DNA from: Streptomyces sp. WP-1
GTDB lineage: Bacteria > Actinomycetota > Actinomycetes > Streptomycetales > Streptomycetaceae
DNA length: 64,000 nucleotides
NCBI RefSeq assembly: GCF_030450125.1
Contig: NZ_CP123923.1
Span: forward strand, 3,286,001 to 3,350,000
Direction of reading: 5' to 3'
In this document: piece by piece, positions 1-10,372 of the stretch
How the letters are laid out: every line of letters starts with the position of its first letter
Position numbering within the stretch: position 1 is the first letter of the stretch
Notes under the pieces: generated by a model
Told to the model about the DNA's origin: nothing
Databases searched by the model: none
What the model saw: only the letters and a program-made list of their open reading frames with translations
Translations under genes and position numbers: made by a program

Positions 1-1194
1 GAGGGTCCGCGCGTCGTAGCCGTCCTCGTCGGTGAAGTACCGGAAGTCGAGGGCGGGCTTGGCCTCGGGGTCGGCGCTGGTGAGGTAGAGGCGGCCGCGG
101 GCGCGGGACTTGGGGATGTTCGGGGTCATCGACACGCCGTGCTCGGGGCGTTCGTAGCCGAGGCGTTCGGGGTTGTCGGTGAAGGGGATCTGGTAGAAGT
201 GGAACATCAGGTCGGGGGCGTCCAGCGAGGCGTCCCGGCGCACGAACAGCGCGGCGTCGGAGTCCATCGCGGAGTTCTCCGGCAGCGGCCGGTTGGTCTC
301 CCAGACGATCACCGACTCGGGGTGGTCCTGGAGGTTCTCGCCGACGCCCGGCAGGTCGTGCGCGACCGGGATGCCCAGCTCTTCGAGGTCCCGCTTCGGG
401 CCGATGCCGGACAGCAGCAGCAGCCGCGGGGAGTCGACGGCGCCGGCGCAGACGACGACCTCCTGGCGGGCGCTGATCAGCTGCTCGGCGCCGTCCTTGG
501 TGCGGACGTGGACGCCGGTGGCGCGCTTGCCGTCCAGCTCCAGCCGGTACGCCCAGGTCTCCAGGAACAGCGTGAGGTTGGGGCGGTCGCCGGCCTCCAG
601 GTGCGGGTGGAGGTAGGCGACGGAGGCGGAGGAGCGCTTGTTGTTCTCCGGGTGGTAGGCGAGGTCGAGGAAGCCGACGCCCTCGTGGAAGGGCTTGTCG
701 TTGAAGCCGATCACCTCGGGGACGCCGATCGCGGTCTTCGTCGCGTCGATCCAGTCCTTGGCGATGGCGTTCTGGTCCTTGTCGGCGACGCGCACGATGT
801 TGTTGCGCAGCCGGGCGTAGTACGCCTCCATCGGCACCGCGCCCCAGCCCTCGGCGCCGGCCCGCTCCCACTCGTCCCAGTCGGAGGGCAGCGGCTTGAA
901 GGAGATCAGGGTGTTGTGCGAGGAGCAGCCGCCGAGGACCCTGGCGCGGCTGTGCAGGATGTGGGAATTGCCGTTCGGCTGCTCGACGGTGGTGTACTCG
1001 TAGTCGAGATCACCGCCGAGCAGGCCCAGCCAGCGGCGCAGGGTGAGGACGTCCTCGCGGTCGATGTCGCTGGGGCCGCCCTCGATGACGGCGACGGTGA
1101 CGTCGGGGTCCTCGGTGAGGCGGGAGGCGATCACCGAGCCCGCGGTGCCGCCGCCGATGACGACGTAGTCGTAGACGTGGGGGGTGTGGGACAT
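1..1194 (-). CDS. GMC oxidoreductase, choline oxidase/dehydrogenase-like (C-terminus outside window)
   Basis: FAD-dependent GMC oxidoreductase, most like choline oxidase (CodA) or choline dehydrogenase (BetA), oxidising choline to betaine aldehyde. The N-terminal FAD-binding motif reads VIGGGTAGSVIASRL. About 90 residues in, GGCSSHN carries the His that covalently binds FAD in choline oxidase. The motif SVAYLHP and the second GMC signature (GVGENLQDHPES) follow. The ATG at 1194 begins MSHTPHVYDYV. The catalytic His/Asn region at the C-terminus lies beyond base 1. The gene sits 69 bp downstream of a betaine-aldehyde dehydrogenase gene on the same strand, so the pair probably makes glycine betaine from choline. 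The family call is firm; the substrate is inferred from motifs and context. Confidence 0.88.
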   Translation of the reverse strand, partial: MSHTPHVYDYVVIGGGTAGSVIASRLTEDPDVTVAVIEGGPSDIDREDVLTLRRWLGLLGGDLDYEYTTVEQPNGNSHILHSRARVLGGCSSHNTLISFKPLPSDWDEWERAGAEGWGAVPMEAYYARLRNNIVRVADKDQNAIAKDWIDATKTAIGVPEVIGFNDKPFHEGVGFLDLAYHPENNKRSSASVAYLHPHLEAGDRPNLTLFLETWAYRLELDGKRATGVHVRTKDGAEQLISARQEVVVCAGAVDSPRLLLLSGIGPKRDLEELGIPVAHDLPGVGENLQDHPESVIVWETNRPLPENSAMDSDAALFVRRDASLDAPDLMFHFYQIPFTDNPERLGYERPEHGVSMTPNIPKSRARGRLYLTSADPEAKPALDFRYFTDEDGYDARTL

Positions 1195-1263
1195 GGGGTG
1201 CTGCTCCAGGGGATGTCGAGTGGTCCCGGGGCCCGGACCCGGGCTTTCCTGAACGGAGTCGAC

Positions 1264-2784
1264 TCAGCCGGCGAACCAGCGCACCGGCTTCGGCGCGAGG
1301 TTCTGGTAGACGTGCTTGGTCTCCCGGTACTCGGCGAGCCCGGCGGGGCCCAGCTCGCGGCCGGTGCCGCTCTTGCCGAAGCCGCCCCACTCCGCCTGCG
1401 GCAGGTAGGGGTGGAAGTCGTTGATCCAGACGGTGCCGTGGCGCAGCCGGGCCGCGACGCGCCGGGCCCTGCCGGGGTCGGTGGTCCACACGGCGCCGGC
1501 GAGGCCGTACTCGGTGTCGTTGGCGAGGCGGACGGCCTCGTCCTCGGTGGTGAAGGTCTCGACGGTGAGGACGGGTCCGAAGACCTCCTCGCGGACGACC
1601 TTCATCTCCCGGTGGCAGCCGTCGAGGACGGTCGGCTCGTAGAAGTAGCCGGACCCGGGGCGCTCGGGGGCGGGTTCGGGCCGCTTGCCGCCGCAGCGCA
1701 GGATCGCGCCCTCGGCGAGCGCGGAGGCGACGTACGCCTCGGTCTTGGCGCGCTGCTGCTCGGAGACGAGCGGGCCGACCTCGACGCCGTCCTCGGTGCC
1801 CCGGCCGATCCTGATCTTCTGGGCGCGGCGGGCGAGTTCGGCGACGAAGCGTTCGCGCACCGGCTCCTCGACGATGAGCCGGCCGCCGGCCGAGCAGACC
1901 TGGCCGCTGTGGATGAAGGCCGCGTTCAGCGCCTGGTCGACGGCGGTGTCGAAGCCCTCCTCGGTGGCGCAGGCGTCGGCGAAGACCACGTTGGGGTTCT
2001 TGCCGCCGAGTTCGAGGGCGACCTTCTTCACGCTGGGCGCGGCGGCCTGGGCGACCTTGGTGCCGCTGACCAGTCCGCCGGTGAAGGAGATGAGGTCGAC
2101 GTCCGGGTGCTCGGCGAACCGGGCGCCGACGGTGTGGCCGGGGCCGGTGACGATGTTGGCGACGCCCGCGGGCAGTCCGGCCTCCACCAGCAGTTCGATC
2201 AGCGCGACGGTGGTCATCGGGGTGATCTCGCTGGGCTTGATCACGAAGGTGTTGCCGGCCGCGAGCGCCGGGGCGATCTTCCAGCTGGCCTGGAGCAGCG
2301 GGTAGTTCCAGGGGGTGATCAGGGCGCAGACACCGACCGGCTCGTGCACGACGACGCTGTGGATGTCGGGCGAGCCGGCGTCCACGACGCGGCCGGGGGC
2401 CTCGGCGGCCACCAGGTCGGCGAAGTAGCGGAAGGCGTCGGCGACACAGTCGATGTCGACCCGGCCCTCTGCCACGGTCTTGCCCGCGTCCTGGGCCTCC
2501 AGACGGCCGAGCGCTTCGCGATCGCGTACGAGGAGGTCGGCGACGCGGCGCAGCAGGGCGGCGCGCTCGGCGACGGGGGTGCCCGGCCAGGGGCCGTGGT
2601 CGAACGCCTGCCGGGCCGCGGCCACGGCGCGCTCGGCGTCCTTCTCGTCCCCCTCCGCGACCACGGCGAACGGTCGGGCGTCCGCGGGATCGAGGATCTC
2701 CCGGGTCGCCCCGGAGATCGCCGTCAGCCACTCGCCTCCCGCGTGGATGGTCGCCTTCGTCTGTCGTGCCGTGCTTTCCGCCAT
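1264..2784 (-). CDS. Aldehyde dehydrogenase, probable betaine-aldehyde dehydrogenase
   Basis: NAD(P)-dependent aldehyde dehydrogenase of 506 aa, full length for the family. It has the oxyanion/coenzyme motif PWNYPLL, the general-base motif LELGGKNPN, the nucleophile motif GQVCSAGGRL (catalytic Cys) and the EEVFGPVLTVETF block. The ATG at 2784 gives MAESTARQ. It is first in an apparent two-gene minus-strand operon with the choline-oxidase-like gene, which argues for oxidation of betaine aldehyde to glycine betaine (osmoprotectant synthesis). The LysR gene immediately upstream on the same strand may regulate it. Substrate specificity cannot be settled from sequence alone; related enzymes oxidise gamma-aminobutyraldehyde and other aldehydes. 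Confidence 0.87.
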   Translation of the reverse strand: MAESTARQTKATIHAGGEWLTAISGATREILDPADARPFAVVAEGDEKDAERAVAAARQAFDHGPWPGTPVAERAALLRRVADLLVRDREALGRLEAQDAGKTVAEGRVDIDCVADAFRYFADLVAAEAPGRVVDAGSPDIHSVVVHEPVGVCALITPWNYPLLQASWKIAPALAAGNTFVIKPSEITPMTTVALIELLVEAGLPAGVANIVTGPGHTVGARFAEHPDVDLISFTGGLVSGTKVAQAAAPSVKKVALELGGKNPNVVFADACATEEGFDTAVDQALNAAFIHSGQVCSAGGRLIVEEPVRERFVAELARRAQKIRIGRGTEDGVEVGPLVSEQQRAKTEAYVASALAEGAILRCGGKRPEPAPERPGSGYFYEPTVLDGCHREMKVVREEVFGPVLTVETFTTEDEAVRLANDTEYGLAGAVWTTDPGRARRVAARLRHGTVWINDFHPYLPQAEWGGFGKSGTGRELGPAGLAEYRETKHVYQNLAPKPVRWFAG

Positions 2785-2944
2785 GATCGGTGTTGCCTTC
2801 CGTTACTGTTCGGCGCCCCTGTGTCACGCAAAGGGCCGGCTCAGGGACCGTGGCCCCCTGCCCCGGACCTCCGTTTGCATGCGGAATCGGGCGCCGAAAG
2901 TGCGCGGCGTCACTGAAAAGACGGCGGAAAAGGGACGTGGGCGC

Positions 2945-3913
2945 CTATCCGGGGCGCTGCGTTGAGTCCATGGGCCCGGTACAGCCCGTGGCGGCGGGAC
3001 CGGCGCCCTGTTCCATCAGCTCGCGGACCCGGTCGCGCAGCCAGGCGTGGGCCGGGTCGGCGTCGTGACGGGGGTGCCAGGCGAAGCCGACCGGGGCGGC
3101 GGGGAGGCGCAGCGGGATCTCGAAGAGGGTCAGTCCGAGGGGCTCGGCGAGCGGGCGGGCCCAGGGGCTGATCAGGCCGATGAGATCGGTCGCGCGCAGC
3201 ACGAACAGCGACGCCGGGTAGGTGCCGACGCCGGCCACCACCCGTCTGCTCAGCCCCAGCTCGGCCAGCGCCTCGTCGACCGGTCCGCGCAGCCGGCCGC
3301 GCCGGGACACGATGAGGTGACCGGCCGCCGAGGCGAACCGCTCGGGCGTCAACTCGCCCTCCAGCAAGGGGTGTCCGGAGCGTACGACGCCGAGCATGCG
3401 GTCCTCGTAGACCGTCTCCTGGCGCACCTCGGGGGCGGTGGTGTCGATCACCCCGATCTCCAGGTCGGCGGTGCCCTGGCGCAGGAAGGGAGCGTCGACA
3501 TGGCTCTCGGACAGGAAGCGCAGCCGGATGCCGGGGGCCTCGCGTGCGGCGCGGGCGAGGAGGGCCGCGCCATGGGTGGCGGCGATGGCGTCGTGGCCGA
3601 GGATCGTGAAGGTACGGCTCACCGTGCGCAGGTCGGTGTCCCGGCCGGGCGCGAACAGGGCGCGGGCCCGCTCCACCACGGCGCCCACCTCGGCGCGCAG
3701 GGCCAGCGCGTGCGGGGTCGGCACCATCCGGCGGCCGGCCCGCACGAGGACGGGGTCGCCGAGCGCCTTGCGGATGCGGCCGAGGGTGCGGCTCATGGCC
3801 GGTTCGGACAGATGCAGCCGGCGCGCGGCACCCCGCACGCTCTGCTCCTCCAGCAGCACGTCCAGCGCGACCAGCAGATTCAGGTCGAGGCCCGTGGATT
3901 GCGTCATACGCAT
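2945..3913 (-). CDS. LysR-family transcriptional regulator
   Basis: LTTR of 322 aa. The N-terminal winged helix-turn-helix (about residues 8-66: DLNLLVALDVLLEEQSVRGAA, then LHLSEPAMSRTLGRIRKALG) is followed by the periplasmic-binding-protein-like effector domain. ATG at 3913; a second in-frame ATG lies two codons downstream (MTQSTGL). It is divergent from the MFS transporter gene, and the short intergenic region carries a palindrome (3931-3944), so control of the pump and itself is likely. The choline/betaine genes downstream on the same strand are another possible target. The C-terminal tail is Gly/Ala-rich and probably disordered. Confidence 0.88.
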   Translation of the reverse strand: MRMTQSTGLDLNLLVALDVLLEEQSVRGAARRLHLSEPAMSRTLGRIRKALGDPVLVRAGRRMVPTPHALALRAEVGAVVERARALFAPGRDTDLRTVSRTFTILGHDAIAATHGAALLARAAREAPGIRLRFLSESHVDAPFLRQGTADLEIGVIDTTAPEVRQETVYEDRMLGVVRSGHPLLEGELTPERFASAAGHLIVSRRGRLRGPVDEALAELGLSRRVVAGVGTYPASLFVLRATDLIGLISPWARPLAEPLGLTLFEIPLRLPAAPVGFAWHPRHDADPAHAWLRDRVRELMEQGAGPAATGCTGPMDSTQRPG

Positions 3914-3930
3914 TCATTCCTTGCATAAGT

Positions 3931-3944
3931 TGCACTGGAGTGCA
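3931..3944. promoter_or_regulatory. Candidate LysR operator palindrome
   Basis: TGCAC-TGGA-GTGCA is a perfect dyad, flanked by a further half-site-like TTGCA at 3921. It lies in the gap between the divergent LysR and MFS genes, where LTTRs usually bind. Position and symmetry are seen directly; the function is inferred. Confidence 0.4.
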
Positions 3945-4008
3945 GGTCAAGGCTGAGCCTACGGTGAGCGTGCATCCCCTTCCACCGTCCAGCTCCCCGG
4001 GAGGAGCC

Positions 4009-5391
4009 GTGCCCTCGCACGCCCTGAAACGCCCCGCCCTGCTCGCCCTGTGCGCCTGTGTCCTGGTCGCGCAGAGCATGGTGGCGGCGATCAACCTGCT
4101 GATACCGCAGCTGAGTTCGTCCGCGCTGCATCCCTCGCACGCCGAGGTCCTGTGGACGGTCGACGCCTATGTCATCGTCTTCGCCGGGCTGCTGATCCCC
4201 GCCGGGGCGCTCGGGGACCGGCACGGGCGCAAGGGCGCGCTGCTCGCCGGGCTCGTGCTGTTCGCGGCGGGCGCCGCGACCAGTGCGCTGGCGGGGGCGC
4301 CGCTCGTGCTGATCCTGGGCCGGGGGCTGTCCGGCGCGGGCGCGGCGCTGATCACCCCGGCCACGCTGTCCCTGGTGATGCAGCTGGCGGCGCCCGCGCG
4401 GCGGCTCGGCGCGATGGCCGCGTGGACGCTGTCGATCGGCCTCGGCGGGGCCGCGGGCAATCTCGGCGGCGGGCTCGCGGGTCAGTTCCTCGGCTGGCGG
4501 GCGCTGTTCTGGGCCATGGTGCCGCTCGCGGCGCTGCTGATCGCGGTGGTGGCACGCGTCGTCCCGCGCACGGAGCGCTCGGCCTCGGGCCACACCGATC
4601 CGCTCGGCGCGGTGCTGCTGATCGCGGGGCTGGTGGCCGTGCTGTTCGGGATCATCGAGGGGCCGTCGTACGGCTGGCTGTCGGCGCGGATCCTCGGCGC
4701 CTTCGGCACGGGGGCACTGCTGGTGGCGGCGTTCACGGTGCACGCGCTGCGCGCCCGGGGCCCGCTGTTCGACCCGCGGGTCTTCGCCTCGCCCCGGCTG
4801 CGGGCGGCGTCCCTCGGCACGGCCACGGCCTTCTTCGGCCTGTTCTCCCTCTTCTACGTCAACTCGCAGTACCTCCAGGAGGTCAAGGGGTACGGCCCCG
4901 CCGTCACCGGGGTGGCGATCATGCCGCTGGTGGCCGGGATGTCCGCCGCGCAGATCCTGGCCAAGCGCTGGTTCGACCATCCCCGCGCCCTCGTCGGCAC
5001 CGGGCTCGCCCTCATCGGCCTCGGCCTGCTCGGCGCGTCCACGGCGTCCGGAGCCACGCCGTACGGGCTCTTCGTCTGCTGGCTCCTGGTCATCTCCGCC
5101 GGCGCGGGCCTGTCCATGCCGCCGCTCACCCTGGGCGTCGTCACCTCCCTGCCCGCGCACCGGGCGGGCCTGGGCTCGGGCCTCGGCACGACGGCCCGCG
5201 AGACGGGCGCGGCCCTCGGCGTCGCCGTGACCGGCACGGTGCTGTCCGGCCATGCCGACCTGCTCCGGGGAATGGGGCCGGCGTTGCGGGTGGTGGGGGT
5301 GGTGGTGCTGGTGGCCACGGGGTTGGTGGTGCGGGGGTACGGCGAGCGCGGGCCGTTGACCTCACGGCCGACGTCAGCGGCAACCCCCTAG
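4009..5391 (+). CDS. MFS transporter, DHA2 (EmrB/QacA-type) drug efflux
   Basis: Integral membrane proton-coupled exporter with about 14 hydrophobic segments, including ALLALCACVLVAQSMVAAIN at the start and LRVVGVVVLVATGLVV at the end. MFS motif A appears as GDRHGRKGALLAG after TM2, and the TM5 antiporter region is rich in Gly. The frame is open back to a GTG at 3940, but that start would leave only 26 bp between divergent genes and fall inside the candidate operator. The GTG at 4009, preceded by GGGAGG, is preferred and gives 460 aa. It is probably controlled by the divergent LysR protein. The substrate is unknown. Confidence 0.85.
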   Translation: MPSHALKRPALLALCACVLVAQSMVAAINLLIPQLSSSALHPSHAEVLWTVDAYVIVFAGLLIPAGALGDRHGRKGALLAGLVLFAAGAATSALAGAPLVLILGRGLSGAGAALITPATLSLVMQLAAPARRLGAMAAWTLSIGLGGAAGNLGGGLAGQFLGWRALFWAMVPLAALLIAVVARVVPRTERSASGHTDPLGAVLLIAGLVAVLFGIIEGPSYGWLSARILGAFGTGALLVAAFTVHALRARGPLFDPRVFASPRLRAASLGTATAFFGLFSLFYVNSQYLQEVKGYGPAVTGVAIMPLVAGMSAAQILAKRWFDHPRALVGTGLALIGLGLLGASTASGATPYGLFVCWLLVISAGAGLSMPPLTLGVVTSLPAHRAGLGSGLGTTARETGAALGVAVTGTVLSGHADLLRGMGPALRVVGVVVLVATGLVVRGYGERGPLTSRPTSAATP

Positions 5392-5434
5392 GGGCGCGGG
5401 GAACCGCGCGACCGGCCACGACGCTCCCGCACAT

Positions 5435-5475
5435 GCGACGGCCCCGCTCCTGAGGAATCGGAGCGGGGCCGTCGC
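5435..5475. terminator. Bidirectional terminator between MFS gene and mdh
   Basis: A 16-bp perfect inverted repeat (GCGACGGCCCCGCTCC / GGAGCGGGGCCGTCGC, loop 5451-5459) sits between the convergent 3' ends at 5391 and 5488. There is no U-tract, as is usual in Streptomyces. Confidence 0.85.
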
Positions 5476-5487
5476 CGGGAACCAGCC

Positions 5488-6567
<1,080 letters not shown>

Positions 6568-6652
6568 CTATCGCGCATCCGGCATGCGAGACGTGCGGGG
6601 CCCTGTGGCTCAGCCCACAGAAGATCGCGAGGGGTTGGAAGGGGATGTGAAA

Positions 6653-6693
6653 GGCGGCCGTCCGTCCGGAGAGGGTGGACGGAGACGGCCGCC
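6653..6693 (-). terminator. Terminator downstream of the HTH/DUF2690 gene
   Basis: GGCGGCCGTCCGTCC pairs with GGACGGAGACGGCCGCC (a two-base bulge on one side) in the 317-bp gap between the HTH gene stop at 6795 and the mdh start at 6477. The rest of the gap (6478-6652) holds no gene that I can see and should contain the mdh promoter. Confidence 0.7.
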
Positions 6694-6794
6694 GGTGGGG
6701 GTACCGGCGCACCGGTCTCCCGTGGGGGGTATCCGTTCGCGTGCCCAGGATCCGGCCGGGCATGCCTGCCGGTCCCGAATTCATTCGTTCGGCG

Positions 6795-7946
6795 TCATCT
6801 CGTGCAGCCCGTACGGCCCGACGCGAGGGTGGCGCACGCCGTCGCCTGCGCCGGATCCGTGACGGCGATCATCGGGGTGTAGGCGATGGTGTCGCCCGCC
6901 TCGGTGGCCTCCCCGCTCTCGCGGGCCTTGCCCCGCGCCCCGGTGACCCGCACCTTGTCGCCGGGCACCGCGCCGGTGATGCGGCCCCACGCGGCACCGC
7001 AGACCTTGCTGTAGCGGACCTCCAGGGTGGTGGTGCCGAGGGTGACGGTCTGGGCGGTGGTCACCTGGTCGCCGCTGCACCCCATCGACTCGGCGTCCTT
7101 GCCCACGCAGTCCGAGCCCGAGCACTTCACCCCGGGCGGCAGGCTCGCCCTCGGACTCGCGCTCCGGGCGGCCCGCCCGGCCGCCGCCTCGTGCCTGCCG
7201 CCGTGGTCACCGGTGAAGTGGAAGACGCCGAGGATGATCAGCAGCACCGTCACGAACCCGCCGAGGAACATCAGCACCGGCTGCCGGTACCCGGGCCTGG
7301 CGTCGGGGTCGGGAGCGGGCATGGGAGCGGGAGCGGCGGGCCGTACGGCATCAGAACGTTGGGTGCTCTGGGGACTCTGAGGGCTCTGAGGGCTCCGGGG
7401 ACTCCCCGGCTCCGGCGCACCGGGTACCCGTACCGGATCCGGCCGCGCTCCCGGCCGTCCGCTCGCCCGCGACGGCCCCTGGTACCCGGCCAGCCCCCAC
7501 GAGTTGCCGCCGGACGAGTCCGCCGCCGTACCCCCGGCGCCCGGACGCTCCTCGGCCCCGCGCCGCTCCCCCGCCGGGGCCGTCGGCTGCGCGGGAATCC
7601 TCGGGACACCGAGCGCCCCGCCGTCGGTTCCACCCTCGGTCCGGTGTCCCGGCGCCGCGTGCTCATGCCCCAACTCGGCCCGGCTCCAAGCCCGTTCGGC
7701 CAGCTCCCACATCGTGATGATCGGCACCGGGCTGGTCCCCGCCGCCTCGGCCAGCGCGACGGCCGCGCCCTTGGGGGCGAGGCGCCGTCCGGCGAGGTAG
7801 TCCTCCCAGGACGCCCTGCCGTAGCCCGTGCGGTCGGCCAGGGCCGCGCCGCCGAGCCCGCCGAGGTCCACGAGCCACCGCAGCTGGCTGACGAACTCCT
7901 TGATCTCCGGGTCGAGTTCGTTCGGCAAGGTCTGCCAACGAGGCAT
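6795..7946 (-). CDS. Helix-turn-helix membrane protein with C-terminal DUF2690
   Basis: 383-aa protein. An N-terminal XRE-like HTH (about residues 8-75; VSQLRWLVDLGG, ALADRTGYGRASWEDYLAGR) is followed by a long Pro/Arg/Ser-rich linker. One membrane segment (PVLMFLGGFVTVLLIILGVF) comes next, then an extracytoplasmic DUF2690 domain with four conserved Cys (GVKCSGSDCVGKD, MGCSGDQ, SKVCGAAWGR). The start chosen is MPRWQTLPNEL with GGGGGAG just upstream; the frame extends seven codons further. The topology suggests a cytoplasmic DNA- or protein-binding head coupled to a cell-wall-facing sensor. Its function is not known to me. Confidence 0.85.
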   Translation of the reverse strand: MPRWQTLPNELDPEIKEFVSQLRWLVDLGGLGGAALADRTGYGRASWEDYLAGRRLAPKGAAVALAEAAGTSPVPIITMWELAERAWSRAELGHEHAAPGHRTEGGTDGGALGVPRIPAQPTAPAGERRGAEERPGAGGTAADSSGGNSWGLAGYQGPSRASGRPGARPDPVRVPGAPEPGSPRSPQSPQSPQSTQRSDAVRPAAPAPMPAPDPDARPGYRQPVLMFLGGFVTVLLIILGVFHFTGDHGGRHEAAAGRAARSASPRASLPPGVKCSGSDCVGKDAESMGCSGDQVTTAQTVTLGTTTLEVRYSKVCGAAWGRITGAVPGDKVRVTGARGKARESGEATEAGDTIAYTPMIAVTDPAQATACATLASGRTGCTR

Positions 7947-8121
7947 CGTCTCCCCCCTCATCCCCATGTTCGTACCGGACGGTCACCGTTCTGCGGAACG
8001 GTCACTTCCGTGCCACAGCGCGAAGACAGCCGTTGATCAGGCCCTCGGCCGGGAGCCAGGGTGTGTCGGGCGGCGGTTCGTCCCTCATCGGGGGTGGGGA
8101 CGAACCGCCGCATCACCGGCC

Positions 8122-8592
8122 TTACTTGGTCATCGTGAAGTGCAGCGTGTTGCTCACGAACGGGATCTCCAGCAAAGGATGCGGCTGGGCCATCAGGGCC
8201 AGCAGGACGATCGCCAGTCCGAGGACGCCGTAGGTGCTGATGTCGGTGAAGCGGGAGCGGACCGCGAGCATGCCGACGCCGGGCAGCATCCAGCGCAGTA
8301 CCGCGCCCGCCAGCAGCGCGGCGCCGATCAGCAGGGTGCCCACCCGGAACGCGTCGAACGCGGTCAGCAGCAGGCCGAGCGCGACCGTGCCCAGGACCAC
8401 CAGCAGGGGCCACTGCCGGGCGGGGGCGGGCGCGTCGCGGGGCGCGGCCCGGCCACCGCCCTCCGGGCGTGCGGTGTCCCGCGTGAACAGCGGGAAGCGG
8501 CGGGTGACCCGCCGCGGGCGCCCCTCGGCGTCGGGGGCGCTGATCGCGTCGCGGACGGTCTCCTCGCCGTCCCGCGTGTCCTCAGCCGGCAC
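8122..8592 (-). CDS. DUF3017 membrane protein
   Basis: 156 aa. A polar N-terminal half is followed by three hydrophobic segments ([53 protein letters not shown]), characteristic of DUF3017. Its start overlaps the end of folD by 11 bp, so the two are translationally coupled. Association with folD is conserved in actinobacteria. The role is unknown. Confidence 0.85.
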   Translation of the reverse strand: MPAEDTRDGEETVRDAISAPDAEGRPRRVTRRFPLFTRDTARPEGGGRAAPRDAPAPARQWPLLVVLGTVALGLLLTAFDAFRVGTLLIGAALLAGAVLRWMLPGVGMLAVRSRFTDISTYGVLGLAIVLLALMAQPHPLLEIPFVSNTLHFTMTK

Positions 8593-9436
8593 TGCGCTCC
8601 GCCGCCTCGACCACGTTGACCAGCAGCTGGGCCCGGGTCATCGGGCCGACACCGCCGGGGTTGGGGGAGATGAAGCCGGCCACCCCGGTCACGTCCGGGT
8701 GGACGTCGCCGACGATCCGGCCCTCGGCGTTGCGGGAGACGCCCACGTCCAGGACGGCCGCGCCCGGCTTGATGTCCTCGGCGCGGATCAGGTGCGGGGA
8801 GCCGGCCGCCGCGATCACGATGTCGGCCCGCTTGAGGTGGGCGGACAGATCGCGGGTGCCGGTGTGGCACTGGGTGACGGTGGCGTTCTCGCTGCGACGG
8901 GTGAGCAGCAGCGGCATCGGGCGCCCGATGGTGACACCCCGGCCGACGACCACGACCTCGGCGCCCTTGATCTCCACGCCGTAGCGGCGCAGCAGGGTGA
9001 GGATGCCGTTGGGGGTGCAGGGCAGCGGGGCGGGCTCGTTGAGGACGAGGCGCCCGAGGTTCATCGGGTGCAGGCCGTCCGCGTCCTTGGCCGGGTCCAT
9101 CAGCTCCAGGATGCGGTTCTCGTCGATGCCCTTGGGCAGCGGCAGCTGGACGATGTAGCCGGTGCAGGCCGGGTCCTCGTTCAGCTCGCGGACGACCGCC
9201 TCGATCTCCTCCTGGGTGGCCGTGGCCGGCAGCTCCCGCTGGATGGAGGCGAGGCCCACCTCGGCGCAGTCGCGGTGCTTGCCCGCGACGTACTTGCGGC
9301 TGCCGGGGTCCTCCCCGACCAGGATCGTGCCGAGGCCGGGCGTGATGCCCTTCTCCTTCAGCGCCGCCACGCGGGCGGTCAGATCGGACTTGATCGCGGC
9401 TGCGGTGGCCTTGCCATCGAGAATCTGGGCGGTCAT
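8582..9436 (-). CDS. folD: Bifunctional methylenetetrahydrofolate dehydrogenase/cyclohydrolase
   Basis: Interconverts 5,10-methylene-, methenyl- and 10-formyl-THF, supplying one-carbon units for purine and fMet synthesis. It is 284 aa, normal for FolD. The substrate-binding Lys region reads [13 protein letters not shown], then [11 protein letters not shown] (family signature 1) and PCTPNG. The NADP-binding part is [19 protein letters not shown], and the second signature [13 protein letters not shown] is near the end. ATG at 9436 is preceded by GGAGGATGGGGGT; the frame is open a further 45 codons upstream but without FolD homology. Confidence 0.96.
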   Translation of the reverse strand: MTAQILDGKATAAAIKSDLTARVAALKEKGITPGLGTILVGEDPGSRKYVAGKHRDCAEVGLASIQRELPATATQEEIEAVVRELNEDPACTGYIVQLPLPKGIDENRILELMDPAKDADGLHPMNLGRLVLNEPAPLPCTPNGILTLLRRYGVEIKGAEVVVVGRGVTIGRPMPLLLTRRSENATVTQCHTGTRDLSAHLKRADIVIAAAGSPHLIRAEDIKPGAAVLDVGVSRNAEGRIVGDVHPDVTGVAGFISPNPGGVGPMTRAQLLVNVVEAAERSAG

Positions 9437-9713
9437 ACCCCCATCCTCCAGGATGACCGCCCCAGGGTTCCAATCCGGGGCCGGATCAGGGTCCCCACCG
9501 GGGTCCGGGCACCGGTGGGGGTGATCACTGATGTTGCACTTGCACAACACCCGGAGATTACGGCTGGACAAGTCAGTATCCGGTCAAGAACCATGAACAG
9601 CGCAGTGCAGCGGGCAGCTCATCGGGGGGACGGACCGCATCTGTAGAACGCTCCTCCGTGCGGTGCCGCGCCTCGTCCCCGCACTCGCTCGACACCACGG
9701 AGGAACACCAGCC

Positions 9714-10241
9714 ATGAGCTACGGCGACCCGAACAACCCCTACGGCAACCCGCAGGGCCAGCCGCAGCAGCCCGGATACGGCTACCCCGCCGCGCCGCCG
9801 GTCCAGCAGCCGTACGGCGGCGCCGCCCCGATGACCGTCATGCCGGGCAAGGTCAACGCGGCCCGCGTGATGCTGTGGGTGATCGTCGCCCTCCAGGTCA
9901 TCGGCGTGGGTCTCTTCACCTTCTCCGCCGTGGCCGTCAACAAGGCCAAGCACGACAACTCCGTGCCGGGCCTCGCCGACTACCCGGTGGGCGTGCTGTG
10001 GGCCATCGTGGTGCTCGCGCTCGCCTGGCTGGTGTGGGCGGTCGTGCTGGCCACGAAGTTCTCCTCCGGCGGCAACAACCTGCGCGTCACGACGCTGGTG
10101 TTCGGCATCCTGACCGCGGTGCTCGGCGTCTACCCGTTCCTCGTCGTCGTGGGCATCTTCCACATCGTGATGGGCATCCTGATCGCCTGCTTCGTCGGCG
10201 GTGCCGACGGCAAGGCCTGGTTCGGCCGCCCGCGCTACTGA
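9714..10241 (+). CDS. Small four-helix membrane protein with Pro/Gln/Gly-rich N-terminus
   Basis: 175 aa. The cytoplasmic head (residues 1-42) is rich in Asn, Pro, Gln, Gly and Tyr (NPYGNPQGQPQQPGYGYP). Four hydrophobic segments follow: VMLWVIVALQVIGVGLFTFS, VGVLWAIVVLALAWLVWAVVL, TTLVFGILTAVLGVYPFLVVV and FHIVMGILIACFVGG. The ATG at 9714 follows ACGGAGGAACACC. It appears monocistronic, with a terminator 44 bp after the stop. I do not recognise a named family; such tails often mark Streptomyces membrane proteins of unknown function. Confidence 0.82.
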   Translation: MSYGDPNNPYGNPQGQPQQPGYGYPAAPPVQQPYGGAAPMTVMPGKVNAARVMLWVIVALQVIGVGLFTFSAVAVNKAKHDNSVPGLADYPVGVLWAIVVLALAWLVWAVVLATKFSSGGNNLRVTTLVFGILTAVLGVYPFLVVVGIFHIVMGILIACFVGGADGKAWFGRPRY

Positions 10242-10284
10242 GCCGACCGCGCGATCGAGGAACACTTCGCGCCATTCGTCGTCC

Positions 10285-10322
10285 GGGGCCGTGTCTCACC
10301 CTTGAAGGGGGGACACGGCCCC
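10285..10322 (+). terminator. Terminator after the small membrane protein gene
   Basis: GGGGCCGTGTC (10285-10295) and GACACGGCCCC (10312-10322) form an 11-bp perfect stem 44 bp past the stop at 10241. Confidence 0.75.
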
Positions 10323-10372
10323 CGTGCGTCGCCCTACTCTGGGAGAAGCCGTCAGGCACGGGGAGACGCACC

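Noticed and set aside
172..182. TTGTCGGTG inside the choline oxidase-like gene
   Set aside because: It has no TANNNT at the 8-nt spacing, lies in coding sequence and faces no gene start.
139..2916. Plus-strand open frame of 925 codons
   Set aside because: It is antisense to the choline oxidase-like and betaine-aldehyde dehydrogenase genes, has Gly/Val/Asp-rich low-complexity composition and no recognisable domain; high GC leaves such shadow frames open.
9460..9480. tRNA-like GGTTCCAATCC sequence
   Set aside because: It differs from the T-arm consensus and no acceptor or anticodon stems can be formed around it.
9531..9548. TTGCACTTGCAC tandem sequence upstream of the membrane protein gene at 9714
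   Set aside because: Short imperfect symmetry without a second copy or a matching known consensus; not enough for an operator call.
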